Of a stretch of 64,000 bases of DNA, positions 25,564 through 34,140 are shown in pieces (positions within the stretch are counted from its first letter, which is position 1; each line of letters opens with the position of its first letter). The translations under genes and the position numbers were made by a program. The DNA is taken from assembly GCF_013085545.1 (NCBI RefSeq), contig NZ_CP039543.1, forward strand, positions 620,001 to 684,000, read 5' to 3'. The DNA comes from Oceanidesulfovibrio marinus (lineage in GTDB: Bacteria > Desulfobacterota > Desulfovibrionia > Desulfovibrionales > Desulfovibrionaceae). Below the pieces are notes generated by a model, which was not told the DNA's origin, ran no database searches, and worked only from the letters and a program-made list of their open reading frames with translations.

Positions 25564-26772
25564 ATGAAGGAACGCGCGGATATGCTCTTGAGCGGCGGCA
25601 ATGTGCTGCTCCCTGGTGGTGATATCGAACCCATCGATGTTCGTATTCGAGGCGGCTACATTGTCGGTTTGGGGCCGGGGGCTGCGCTGGCGCAAATGGA
25701 TCTGGGCGGCCGGCTGTTGCTGCCCGGCATTGTGGATATTCACGGCGACGCCTTCGAGTCCGTGGTGCAGCCGCGTCCCGAGACCATGATTGATCTGACT
25801 CTGGCCCTGGAGGAGACCGACCGCCAGCTGGTGGCCAACGGCGTAACCACGGCGTTCTACGGTCTTTCCTGGAGCTGGGAGAGCAACCGGGGCCTGCGCA
25901 GCGGCAGCGAGCCTGCACGATTCCTCGACCAGTTCGAAGAGCTGCGGCCAAACCTGCGCTGCGACTCCCAGCTGCACCTCCGTTACGAAATCCATCACCT
26001 GGATGCGCTGGAGACCGTGCTGCAGTGGGTGCACGAGGCGCGGATCGATCTTTTGGCCTTCAACGATCATCTCAACTACATCGAAGAGAAAATTGAGGAT
26101 TCCGATCGTATCGGCATCCTCGCCGCACGGAACGGCCAGACCCCGGAAGAGTATCTGGCCGCCCACAGGGCCATGCGCGAACGCTACCCCCACTCCCTGG
26201 CGGGTGTGGAGCGCCTGGCCGAGGCAGGGCGGCTCGCGGCTATCCCCATGGCCTCCCATGATGAGGAAAGTCCCGATGTCCGGCGCTGGTATCACGAGCT
26301 GGGCTGCCGCATCTGCGAGTTCCCGGTCAACGAGGCCACGGCCTGTCACGCTCTTGAGCTGGGGGACGACGTGGTGCTCGGCGCTCCCAACGCCCTGCGC
26401 GGATCGAGCCTCTACAAGCGCCTTTCGGCCCGTCGTTGCGCGGTGGAAGGCCTCTGCACGGTCCTCGCCTCCGACTACTACTATCCGTCCCTGCTTGCCG
26501 CGGCGTGGGACATCCATTCCCGGCGCGGCCTGGAGCTCGGCAGAGCCTGGGACCTCGTGTCTGCAAACCCGGCGCGAGCCCTGGGGCTGACGGACCGGGG
26601 GCGTATCGAGCCCGGCCTGCGCGCCGACCTCATCGCCGCGGAGGTCGGTCCCAACGGATTGTTGCAGGCGGCCTGCACCTGGACGTCTGGGACCATGGCG
26701 TACATGGGCGGAACCCTGGCCGCACAGGCATTCTCCGGACAGGGAAATGTCGGCGGTCGCGTCGCGGCGTGA
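25564..26772 (+). CDS. phnM: PhnM amidohydrolase, divergent copy 1
   Basis: A 402-residue amidohydrolase-superfamily enzyme assigned as alpha-D-ribose 1-methylphosphonate 5-triphosphate diphosphatase, which removes diphosphate before C-P cleavage. Metal-binding motifs are His60-Gly-Asp62 (GIVDIHGDAFES) and SHDEES; a catalytic-type Asp is in ASDYYYPSL. ATG 25564 follows GGTGGAAGG; upstream in-frame codons lack a ribosome-binding site. It opens the plus-strand transport operon. A second, more standard phnM is encoded at 31987-33126, so the two may have different substrates or be redundant. Confidence 0.9.
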   Translation: MKERADMLLSGGNVLLPGGDIEPIDVRIRGGYIVGLGPGAALAQMDLGGRLLLPGIVDIHGDAFESVVQPRPETMIDLTLALEETDRQLVANGVTTAFYGLSWSWESNRGLRSGSEPARFLDQFEELRPNLRCDSQLHLRYEIHHLDALETVLQWVHEARIDLLAFNDHLNYIEEKIEDSDRIGILAARNGQTPEEYLAAHRAMRERYPHSLAGVERLAEAGRLAAIPMASHDEESPDVRRWYHELGCRICEFPVNEATACHALELGDDVVLGAPNALRGSSLYKRLSARRCAVEGLCTVLASDYYYPSLLAAAWDIHSRRGLELGRAWDLVSANPARALGLTDRGRIEPGLRADLIAAEVGPNGLLQAACTWTSGTMAYMGGTLAAQAFSGQGNVGGRVAA

Positions 26773-26913
26773 CGCGAACATGGAAGCAGGCGAAACATTG
26801 TATCTATACGGCATCGATATCCATAATGAAGTATTGATGCAGAATTTAATCCATAACGGATTGTAATTTCCATGTCGTGCGATGCGTGAGTCTCGGTGTT
26901 GCGCATGTAATTT

Positions 26914-26929
26914 GGTGACATGTGTCACG
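26914..26929. promoter_or_regulatory. CRP/FNR-type palindrome before phnC
   Basis: GTGA-CATGTG-TCAC lies 67 bases before phnC in the 223-base gap after phnM. The core GTGA-N6-TCAC matches the half-sites of the CRP/FNR superfamily, which includes HcpR in Desulfovibrio. A separate, redox- or cAMP-type controlled promoter for phnCDE is possible. Confidence 0.45.
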
Positions 26930-26995
26930 TTATCATCAGTATCAAGCGATGTATGTGTATGGCCCAGGTTGGCCTAGCCGCAAGGGGAGAATGAG

Positions 26996-27829
26996 ATGCT
27001 TGAGATTCAGGGCCTGAGCAAACGGTTTGGCGACGTTGTTGCCGTGAATGATGTCAGCCTGAGCATTCCCAAGGGGCAGTTCATCGGCATTATCGGCAGC
27101 TCCGGCGCAGGCAAATCGACTCTTTTGCGGCTCATCAACCGCCTGCTGGACCCGAGCGGGGGCTCGATGCGGTTTGACAACACGGCCGTATGCGAGCTGC
27201 AGGGCAAAAAGCTCCGGGAGTGGCGCGCCACCTGCGCGATGATCTTTCAGCAGTTCAATCTGGTGGAGCGGCTGGACGTGCTGGGCAACGTGTTGCTGGG
27301 CCGTCTGGGCTACAACGCGACTCTGCCCACGCTGATCAAGCAGTTCTCCAGGCGGGAGCGCGACATGGCGGTCGGCGCTCTGGAGCGCCTGGGCATGGCG
27401 CCGCACGCCCTCAAACGGGCGGACACCCTTTCCGGCGGCCAGCAGCAGCGCGTGGCCATAGCGCGGGCCCTGGTGCAGGAGCCCAAGCTGGTCCTAGCCG
27501 ACGAGCCCATAGCCTCTCTCGATCCCCGCAACGCCGCCATGGTCATGGACGCGCTGCGCACCATCAACAAGGACGACGGCATCACGGTCATCTGCAACCT
27601 GCATCAGGTCCCGACGGCGCAGGAGTACTGCGACAGGCTCGTGGGCATGGCCCACGGCCGCGTCGTGTTCGACGGCGCGCCGGAGAGCCTCGACGAGCAG
27701 AAGGTACAGGAGATCTACGGCCTGGAGGAGGGCAGCGAAGAGCTCGAGTGCGCGCTCAATGGATGCGTCCCTGCAGGCAACCCCTCGCGGATACGCTCCG
27801 CCGGACAGCCCGCCACGGCTCAGGTCTGA
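26996..27829 (+). CDS. phnC: Phosphonate ABC transporter ATPase PhnC
   Basis: A 277-residue ATP-binding subunit of the phosphonate importer. It has Walker [10 protein letters not shown] (about 35-43), Q-loop IFQQFNLV, signature LSGGQQQR (about 145), Walker [13 protein letters not shown], and switch His in NLHQV. The last about 30 residues are a non-conserved tail. It is followed 57 bases later by phnD and works with two PhnE permeases. Confidence 0.94.
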   Translation: MLEIQGLSKRFGDVVAVNDVSLSIPKGQFIGIIGSSGAGKSTLLRLINRLLDPSGGSMRFDNTAVCELQGKKLREWRATCAMIFQQFNLVERLDVLGNVLLGRLGYNATLPTLIKQFSRRERDMAVGALERLGMAPHALKRADTLSGGQQQRVAIARALVQEPKLVLADEPIASLDPRNAAMVMDALRTINKDDGITVICNLHQVPTAQEYCDRLVGMAHGRVVFDGAPESLDEQKVQEIYGLEEGSEELECALNGCVPAGNPSRIRSAGQPATAQV

Positions 27830-27885
27830 GCCGGCACCCGGGCTTTCCTGCCCGAACAACCAACAGCAAGCACAAGGAGTCTGGA

Positions 27886-28797
27886 ATGAAGTGGTTTGGT
27901 AGAATCGTGGCCGTCGCGTTGCTTGGGGTGATGTGCATGTCCCAAGTCGCGCGCGCCGAACAGTGGCAGAAGCAGTACCCGGAGATCACCCTCGGTGTCA
28001 TCACCTCCGAGAACGAGAAGGACCGCCTGATCCGGTACGAGCTGGTCCAGAAGTACCTGGAGGAGACCCTGGGCGTGAAAATCAAATGGCGCACGGCCAC
28101 GGACTACGCCGGCGTCATCGAGGGCGTGAAGGCCGGCAAGATCCAGGTCGCGCGCTTCGGCCCCGCGTCCTATGCCAAGTGCTACATCGTCACCAACGGC
28201 AAAGTGGAGCCTCTGGTCGGCGCATTGGATAAGGACGGCAACCTCGGCTACCACTCCGTGATCATCGTCAAGACCGACAGCCCGTACAAGACGGTCCAGG
28301 ACCTCAAGGGCACGAAGTTCGCCTTTGCCGATCCAAACTCCACCTCCGGCCACCAGGCTCCCCGATACTTTCTGGACGAGGAAGGCATCAAGGTCGACGA
28401 GTTTTTCAGCTCGGCCACCTTTTCCGGCAGCCACGAGAACAGCGTGATGGGGCTGGTCTCCGGCACCTACGACGCCGTGGCCACCTGGTGGCGCTCCGAT
28501 TCCAGCAACAACCCCAAGCGCATGGAAAGCAAGGGCATGATCGAGCCCGGCCAGTGGCGCATCATCTGGAAGTCGCCGCTGCTGCCCTCCAGCCCCTGGG
28601 CCGTGCCCACCGACCTGCCGGAGGACATGCGCAAGGACATCCAGAAGGCGCTCCTTGAGTTGCCCACCAAGGACCCCGAAGCCTGGGCCAGCTTCATCAA
28701 AGGTGAGAAGATCTCCGGCTTTGCCGAGGTTACCCACGAGGATTACGAGCCCATCGTTCGCATGATTCAGGCCAACCTGAAGAATCGCAAAAGCTAA
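27886..28797 (+). CDS. phnD: Phosphonate-binding periplasmic protein PhnD
   Basis: A 303-residue periplasmic solute-binding protein. The signal peptide MKWFGRIVAVALLGVMCMSQ is cut after ARA (AEQWQKQYP follows). Family motifs include LGVITSENEKDRLIRY, FGPASY, DLKGTKFAFADPNSTSGH and FSGSHENSV. It delivers phosphonates to the PhnE/PhnC importer. AAGGAG lies 8 bases before ATG 27886; long in-frame extension upstream was rejected because it overlaps phnC and precedes the signal peptide. Confidence 0.96.
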   Translation: MKWFGRIVAVALLGVMCMSQVARAEQWQKQYPEITLGVITSENEKDRLIRYELVQKYLEETLGVKIKWRTATDYAGVIEGVKAGKIQVARFGPASYAKCYIVTNGKVEPLVGALDKDGNLGYHSVIIVKTDSPYKTVQDLKGTKFAFADPNSTSGHQAPRYFLDEEGIKVDEFFSSATFSGSHENSVMGLVSGTYDAVATWWRSDSSNNPKRMESKGMIEPGQWRIIWKSPLLPSSPWAVPTDLPEDMRKDIQKALLELPTKDPEAWASFIKGEKISGFAEVTHEDYEPIVRMIQANLKNRKS

Positions 28798-28865
28798 CCC
28801 GAGCCTCCGCCCGCGCCGTCTCTGCCATTGCCTCCGCAGGGGCGGCGCGGCTTCCATGGGACGCC

Positions 28866-29756
28866 ATGCAGGATACGCTTCTTTCTCCCATGCCCGGTCA
28901 GAGTTGGCCCGAGGTTGTGGAACGCGCACGCATCGAGCATGCGCAGGCCAAACGCGGCAGGACCATGCTTTTCGCGGGCGTCTTCATCGCCGTGCTCTTT
29001 GCATCCGCCTGGGTTGGCGAAGTGCGGATAGGCTCCTTCATCGAAGGCATCCCCGGATTTTTCAACTACATCAACGACATCGCGCCGGTCATGCATGCCC
29101 GCTCGCTGGGGAGCGACCTCCAGGAGTGGTACTGGGCCCTGGACAAGTGGCTCATGATGCTCCTGGACACCGTGGTCATCGCCTTCACGGGCACAGCCCT
29201 GGGCGCCATCGGCGCGTTCGTGTTCTGCTTTCCGGCATCGCGCAACCTGATGAACACCCACTGGCTCTACTTCGGATTCCGCCGTCTGACCGAGTTCTGC
29301 CGCAGCGTGCCCGAGCTGGTCTGGGCCATGCTCTTCGTCTTCTCCTTCGGCATCGGGCCATTCGCGGGTGTGCTCGCGTTGGCCATCCATACGGCCGGCG
29401 CCCTGGGCAAGCTCTTTTCCGAGGTCAACGAGAATGTGGACATGAAGAGCCTCGAAGGAGTCAAGGCCTCGGGCGGCAACTGGTATCAGATGATCCGCTA
29501 CGCCGTGGTCCCTCAGGTATTGCCGAACTTTCTTTCCTACACGCTGCTGCGCTTCGAGGTGAACGTCCGCGCTGCGTCGGTCATCGGGTTCGTGGGTGCC
29601 GGCGGCATCGGCCAGGAGCTGATGTTCGTCATCCGCCAGTTCGTCTACACCGACATCAGCGCCATCGTGCTGCTTATCATCTTCATGGTCTCGCTCATCG
29701 ACATCTCCTGCGAGCATCTGCGCCACCGAATCATTCATATGACAGGAGGGCAGTAG
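28866..29756 (+). CDS. phnE: Phosphonate ABC transporter permease PhnE (copy 1)
   Basis: A 296-residue inner-membrane permease with about six helices. The binding-protein-dependent transport loop reads EGVKASGGNWYQMIRYAVVPQVLPNF, the EAA-type motif that contacts PhnC. VRAASVIGFVGAGGIGQEL is family-typical. A 68-base gap follows phnD. It probably forms a heterodimer with the next gene. Confidence 0.95.
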   Translation: MQDTLLSPMPGQSWPEVVERARIEHAQAKRGRTMLFAGVFIAVLFASAWVGEVRIGSFIEGIPGFFNYINDIAPVMHARSLGSDLQEWYWALDKWLMMLLDTVVIAFTGTALGAIGAFVFCFPASRNLMNTHWLYFGFRRLTEFCRSVPELVWAMLFVFSFGIGPFAGVLALAIHTAGALGKLFSEVNENVDMKSLEGVKASGGNWYQMIRYAVVPQVLPNFLSYTLLRFEVNVRAASVIGFVGAGGIGQELMFVIRQFVYTDISAIVLLIIFMVSLIDISCEHLRHRIIHMTGGQ

Positions 29757-29760
29757 ATCC

Positions 29761-30585
29761 ATGGACGCAGTACGCGAACGCCTGGTCAACGGGCCTGATC
29801 TCCGGCAGCGGGCCCTGTCGTACGGCGCGTGGGGCGCATTGGGGCTTGCCTTCATCCTGGGGCTCTGGCGCACTGGATTTTTTGATTTCTCGATGATTGC
29901 CACAGGGCTCGGCAAGCTGGGCAACGTGCTCGCCTTCATGCTCCCGCCTGCGGCGCACGGATACTTTGGCGAGTTCGCACTGGCAATCGCCCAGACACTC
30001 GGTATGGCCTTTCTGGGCACGCTGCTGGCCAGCCTTGCCGCGGTGCCGCTCGGCTTTCTCGGCGCGAAGAACGTGATACCGCAGTGGGCCTTCCACTTCG
30101 GGCTGCGCCGGGGGTTCGACACTGTGCGCGGCGTGGATGTGCTGATCTGGGCGCTGATCTTCATCAACGTGGTCGGGTTGGGGCCGTTCGCAGGCATCCT
30201 GGCCATTGCCGTGTCCGACACTGGCGTGCTGGCCAAGCTCTTTGCCGAGGCCATCGAGAATGTGGACCGCAAGCAAGTGGAGGGCGTACGCGCCAGCGGA
30301 GCGAACCGGGTGCAGGTCATGCGTTTCGGCATCCTGCCCCAGGTGCTGCCTGTGATGCTCTCCAACTCCCTGTACTACTTCGAGTCCAACACCAGATCCG
30401 CCACCATCCTGGGCATTGTGGGCGCGGGCGGCATCGGCCTGCAGCTCTCGGACCGCATCCGCGTGAACAACTGGGACGAGGCCTGCTTCATCATCCTCAT
30501 GATTCTTGTCACCGTCTCGCTCATCGACATGCTGTCCAGGACCATCCGCATGCGCATCATCAACAACCCCGACTATCGACCCTGA
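29761..30585 (+). CDS. phnE: Phosphonate ABC transporter permease PhnE (copy 2)
   Basis: A 274-residue second permease of the importer, starting 4 bases after the first. It has about six membrane helices and the cytoplasmic motif [24 protein letters not shown], followed by [20 protein letters not shown]. Two different PhnE proteins in one operon are common for phosphonate importers. Confidence 0.95.
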   Translation: MDAVRERLVNGPDLRQRALSYGAWGALGLAFILGLWRTGFFDFSMIATGLGKLGNVLAFMLPPAAHGYFGEFALAIAQTLGMAFLGTLLASLAAVPLGFLGAKNVIPQWAFHFGLRRGFDTVRGVDVLIWALIFINVVGLGPFAGILAIAVSDTGVLAKLFAEAIENVDRKQVEGVRASGANRVQVMRFGILPQVLPVMLSNSLYYFESNTRSATILGIVGAGGIGLQLSDRIRVNNWDEACFIILMILVTVSLIDMLSRTIRMRIINNPDYRP

Positions 30586-30601
30586 CAGGGCATCGGAACA
30601 C

Positions 30602-31210
30602 ATGAAACAGCTCGGTACGCATCCCTTGATAGCCTCCACGGCCACGGTCACAGACTCGACATTCGGCGCGTTTGTGGAAGTGGGCGAACGCACCAAGGTG
30701 GTGGAGTCCTCCATGGGGGACTACAGCTACATCGTCAATGACGGCAGCGTGATCTACACCACCGTCGGCAAGTTCTGCTCCATTGCGGCCTTCGTGCGCA
30801 TTAATCCGGGCAACCACCCCATGTGGCGCGCCAGCCAGCACCACTTCATGTACCGCAGCGCGCAGTATGATCTGGGCCAGGACGACGATTCGTTTTTCGA
30901 CTGGCGTCGCGGACATCCCGTGCATATCGGTCACGATGTCTGGATCGGCCACGGCGTAACCATCCTTCCCGGCGTGACCATCGGTACAGGCGCGGTGATC
31001 GGCGCCGGCGCTGTGGTCAGCAAGGATGTTCCGCCGTATACGATCGTGGGCGGGGTGCCGGCCAAACCGATCCGGGAGCGGCACCCGAAGGCGCTGCAGG
31101 ACGCGTTGCTTGAAATGGCCTGGTGGGATTGGGATCACGAAACCCTGCGGGAGCGGCTGCACGACTTCCGCACTCTGGACGCAGCCGGCTTTGTGGAAAA
31201 GTACGGCTGA
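30602..31210 (+). CDS. Phosphonate-locus hexapeptide acetyltransferase
   Basis: A 202-residue left-handed beta-helix transferase (DapH/LacA-like family found in phn operons). The hexapeptide region includes [20 protein letters not shown] and [25 protein letters not shown], ending in [13 protein letters not shown] as in the phosphonate-associated subfamily. It probably acetylates an aminophosphonate or a pathway intermediate; the substrate is not proven. It starts 16 bases after phnE2 and is the last gene before a strong terminator. Confidence 0.9.
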   Translation: MKQLGTHPLIASTATVTDSTFGAFVEVGERTKVVESSMGDYSYIVNDGSVIYTTVGKFCSIAAFVRINPGNHPMWRASQHHFMYRSAQYDLGQDDDSFFDWRRGHPVHIGHDVWIGHGVTILPGVTIGTGAVIGAGAVVSKDVPPYTIVGGVPAKPIRERHPKALQDALLEMAWWDWDHETLRERLHDFRTLDAAGFVEKYG

Positions 31211-31232
31211 TGAATTCTGGATTCATGCTTCA

Positions 31233-31260
31233 AGGCCGCCCGGCAATTGCCCGGCGGCCT
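31233..31260 (+). terminator. Terminator of phnM-C-D-E operon
   Basis: A long hairpin with outer stem AGGCCGCC / GGCGGCCT, a single C-C mismatch, and inner palindrome GGCAATTGCC, followed on the plus strand by TTCGTTTTT. It lies 22 bases after the acetyltransferase stop, between convergent genes. Confidence 0.85.
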
Positions 31261-31291
31261 TTCGTTTTTCTGGCACGAGTTGGGGGTGAGA

Positions 31292-31987
31292 TCAGGAAGA
31301 ACAGAAGGGAAAGCGATCGATGATGGTGAAAGGCTCTTCCCGCGAGGGCTGATGGAAGAGTGTGACGGCGTCCACCGTGATTGGCTCGGCCAGCGCATCG
31401 GCGAAGTAGAGCCCGGCGGCGTCGAGCATGGCGCGGCGCAGCTCGTTTTCCTGCACACGGGAGGTCAGGGTCATGTGGAACCGGAACTCGTCCAGCACGT
31501 ACGGGTAGCCCCAGCGGATCAACAGGGCGTCCTGCCGCGGCGTCAGACCCGCGGCTCTGCGCTTTTCCAGCTCCTTTGCGGCAGGCGGGGCGCGGAAGCC
31601 GTCGAACTCGATCACGCAGGCGGCGGCCAGGGCGCGCAGCTCCTCGCTGGGTGTGGTTTCCTGCAGGGCCACGAACCCTCCCAGCACACCGGGCGCTAGA
31701 TGCAAGCCAAAGGGCTGTTGCTGTTGTGCGAACTCGGCGACAGAGGCGCGCAGCTCGTCCTCAGTCCGCGAGGGTGCCAGGGCAAAGGGCGGTTTGAGCG
31801 TGGCGTGGAAGCCGTAGTGCCGCGGCGACGCCGTCCGCTCCATTAGAATATCAGCCGGAATGCCGGGGAGCTGAGGCTGTGCGCACGTGTCTCCCGTGGC
31901 TGCGTCCCTGCCAAGCCAGGTGGCGGCCAGCACGGCGAGTGCGCTGCCGGGCTCCGGCGCGAAGTACAAACCGTAGCGTGCGGTCAT
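31292..31987 (-). CDS. DUF1045 2H-type phosphoesterase of phosphonate metabolism
   Basis: A 231-residue protein of the 2H phosphoesterase superfamily found in phosphonate operons. The two catalytic H-x-T motifs are visible: His61-Ala-Thr63 (YGFHATLKPPF) and His171-Met-Thr173 (FRFHMTLTSR). Such enzymes open cyclic phosphodiesters. The C-P lyase product is a 1,2-cyclic ribose phosphate, and no phnP is present here, so this protein is a good candidate for that step (inference). Its ATG overlaps the phnM stop by one base. Confidence 0.88.
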   Translation of the reverse strand: MTARYGLYFAPEPGSALAVLAATWLGRDAATGDTCAQPQLPGIPADILMERTASPRHYGFHATLKPPFALAPSRTEDELRASVAEFAQQQQPFGLHLAPGVLGGFVALQETTPSEELRALAAACVIEFDGFRAPPAAKELEKRRAAGLTPRQDALLIRWGYPYVLDEFRFHMTLTSRVQENELRRAMLDAAGLYFADALAEPITVDAVTLFHQPSREEPFTIIDRFPFCSS

Positions 31988-33126
31988 CAGATCACCCTGC
32001 GGCCTTCACGCCAGACGCCCCGGACCACCGGCACGTCCTGGAAGATCCGGACCTGCACCAGATCGGCGCGCTTGCCCACAGAGAGCTCGCCCCTGTCGTC
32101 GAGCCCGAGGACATCGGCCAGGTTCGTGGAAACGGTGGCAATGGCTTCAGGCAGCGGCAGGCCAACCTTCTGATGCAGCAGAAACGCCCCGTGGATGAGG
32201 CTTTTGGGCGCGTAGTCCGAGGACAAGGCGTCCAGCAGCCCCTCGGCCGCCAGGTCCAGGGCCGAGACATTGCCAGAGTGCGAGCCGCCGCGAACCACGT
32301 TGGGCGCGCCCATGGCCACGGTCAGCCCGCGCTCCTTGATGGCCCGTGCAGCCTCCATTGTCGTGGGAAACTCGCAGATGGACACGCCGGACTCGATGGA
32401 CTCCTCCACGTGCTCCAGGGTGGTGTCGTCGTGGCTGGCCAGAGGGATGTTCCGCTCGTGGGCCATGGCGACGATGGCCTGGCGGTTGGGCTCGGCATAG
32501 AGCCGCTGCGCTTCTGTCCGTTCGGCGATGACCCGCGCTGCGTCCTCGTCGGTCCACTTCTTGTCCGAGTGGTAGAGCCGCCACTTGGAGAGGTCGGACC
32601 ACTGGCGCTGGCCCGGCGTGTGGTCCATGACGGAGACGAGCTTGAGCAGCGGGTCGTCCGCATGTTCCGAGAACAGCGACAGGGTGTGCTCGTCGGCCAG
32701 CTCGCAGCGCAGGTGCAGAAAGTGCTCGGCGCGCAGAAAGCCCTGATCCCGGCCTTCGTGGTTTGCCTGGATAGAGCGTTTGAGCAGGGCCTTGCGGCCG
32801 TTGCCGCGCATGTACTCGCCGACAAAGATGGAGTCGTAGACCGTGGTTATGCCCGAGCCCATCATCTGCACATCGTGTGCAATGAGCGCGGAAAGGGCCG
32901 ACGGCCACTCCACTCCGGGCCTGGGGATGAGATGCTTCTCCAGGTTGTCCGTGTGCATCTCGATAAGGCCTGGCAGCAGGTAGTCCCCTTCCATGTCCAC
33001 GGCCGGCTGCGCCGTAGCTGTGCTTGAAATGTCCGCGATCATGCCGTCCTGGACGGCCAGGGAGCCGTCAAGCACCCCATCGCGTAGTACCATCTTGGCA
33101 TTATTGAAAATTATCGACGTGTTCAT
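31987..33126 (-). CDS. phnM: PhnM amidohydrolase, canonical copy 2
   Basis: A 379-residue alpha-D-ribose 1-methylphosphonate 5-triphosphate diphosphatase. It has LPGLIEMHTDNLEKHLIPRP with His58-Thr-Asp60, the acidic SHDDTTLEH, and SSDYAPKSLI, all typical of the family. ATG 33126 was chosen because the protein aligns from INTERNAL start MNTSIIFNNA; a longer frame to 33240 is not conserved. It forms a two-gene minus-strand operon with the 2H phosphoesterase. It duplicates the function of the phnM at 25564 but is clearly not a recent copy. Confidence 0.92.
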   Translation of the reverse strand: MNTSIIFNNAKMVLRDGVLDGSLAVQDGMIADISSTATAQPAVDMEGDYLLPGLIEMHTDNLEKHLIPRPGVEWPSALSALIAHDVQMMGSGITTVYDSIFVGEYMRGNGRKALLKRSIQANHEGRDQGFLRAEHFLHLRCELADEHTLSLFSEHADDPLLKLVSVMDHTPGQRQWSDLSKWRLYHSDKKWTDEDAARVIAERTEAQRLYAEPNRQAIVAMAHERNIPLASHDDTTLEHVEESIESGVSICEFPTTMEAARAIKERGLTVAMGAPNVVRGGSHSGNVSALDLAAEGLLDALSSDYAPKSLIHGAFLLHQKVGLPLPEAIATVSTNLADVLGLDDRGELSVGKRADLVQVRIFQDVPVVRGVWREGRRVI

Positions 33127-34140
33127 TGAATTCCTCGTTTGGTTCCGTGCAGGCGGCGCCTGGTGTGCATCGGACGTTGAGACGCGATGCCGTGGCCGCC
33201 AATCAGTCACAGGCATATAGCACAAAAGGGGCGGTTGCAAAGCGGTGTCACGCTATTTTCACTGTAATGAAACATTATATGGATGCACTGCTGCACAAAT
33301 AACGGATTCGTCTACATCAAACATGCAGAGGTTGGCGTGCAGACACGCGTTTCGTGGGCGATTCAAAAGACACAGCCTGTCCACCGGCGAGGGCCCTGTA
33401 TGAGATCCCATGCGGCAATGGGGCTCTTCGACGCCCGCAGCACCCCTGGCTACGCACCCTCTACGGCAGCAGTGTCATGACGAGCAGGAGTTCGAGGCGT
33501 TGCTGGAGGAAGTTCCGGGCGCCTGACGACAACTCTGTGGGACGGCCTTCACCTTTGGTTCGAATAGAATTTGCCACCCGCGCGGCGCGACAGTGAGTAG
33601 TGTAATGTGCTGCAATATTGATGTTTGTCTGTAGCTCTGTTTTTTGTAGGTTTTCGGGCAATCGGACGTAAGTCACCAGAAACAGGAATGAAACGTCGTT
33701 TATGACCATCGGAAAAAGGAGTTCTGATGCGTCATGATAGATAAAATAAATTAGTGCATTTTCAATCACTGGAAGCATGATAGATGGGAAAAATACTGTT
33801 CCCGAATGGAATGGTCGTGATTTGTCAAATAAAATTATACGGCAGCAAGACCAAATTCATATAACCATGGAGTCCGGGTGCAATAAAGACGAATGTTCTG
33901 TCTACTATTCTTTGACAATCAGCATCATCGAGCAGCACTCTGGAAAACAAACGAGCCGGATTCAAGGGCGGGGAGGGCCATATGTGTATGCGTATGACGA
34001 TAGTCTCTTGCCTTTGCGCTTTCTGTGATGTAGCAAAGCATATATACAAAAAATAGAGGTTGGTTTGGTTCGTTCATCCGGGGGGCGGGACGAATACTTG
34101 GCTGATCAATCCCCCCCACATTACGTAGTGCAGGTGGGGC
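33127..34140. other. 1-kb AT-richer stretch without convincing gene
   Basis: No open frame here has a good ribosome-binding site, family motif, or neighbour-like codon use. The part 33361-33526 reads like a protein end in two adjoining frames (HPWLRTLYG, then HDEQEFEALLEEVPGA before TGA at 33524), which may be a frameshifted gene remnant. From 33600 to 34080 the base composition drops sharply. Just before the regulator at 34141 is a G-run/C-run inverted repeat (about 34080-34127). Confidence 0.5.
33361..33526 (+). pseudogene. Possible frameshifted gene remnant
   Basis: One frame encodes an ALYEIPCGNGALRR-like stretch followed by HPWLRTLYG. After an apparent shift near 33470 the next frame continues HDEQEFEALLEEVPGA and stops at 33524-33526. 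Both parts have coding-like composition, while the surrounding DNA does not. No start, no ribosome-binding site and no family could be recognised, so this is a weak call. Confidence 0.25.

Noticed and set aside
33461-34028. Two short frames (minus 33461-33778 and plus 33777-34028) as genes
   Set aside because: No ribosome-binding site, no family motif, and AT-rich DNA where open frames of this length are unconvincing.
34080-34127. G-run/C-run inverted repeat before the regulator at 34141
   Set aside because: The arms are simple runs and the loop is long; not specific enough to call an operator or terminator.
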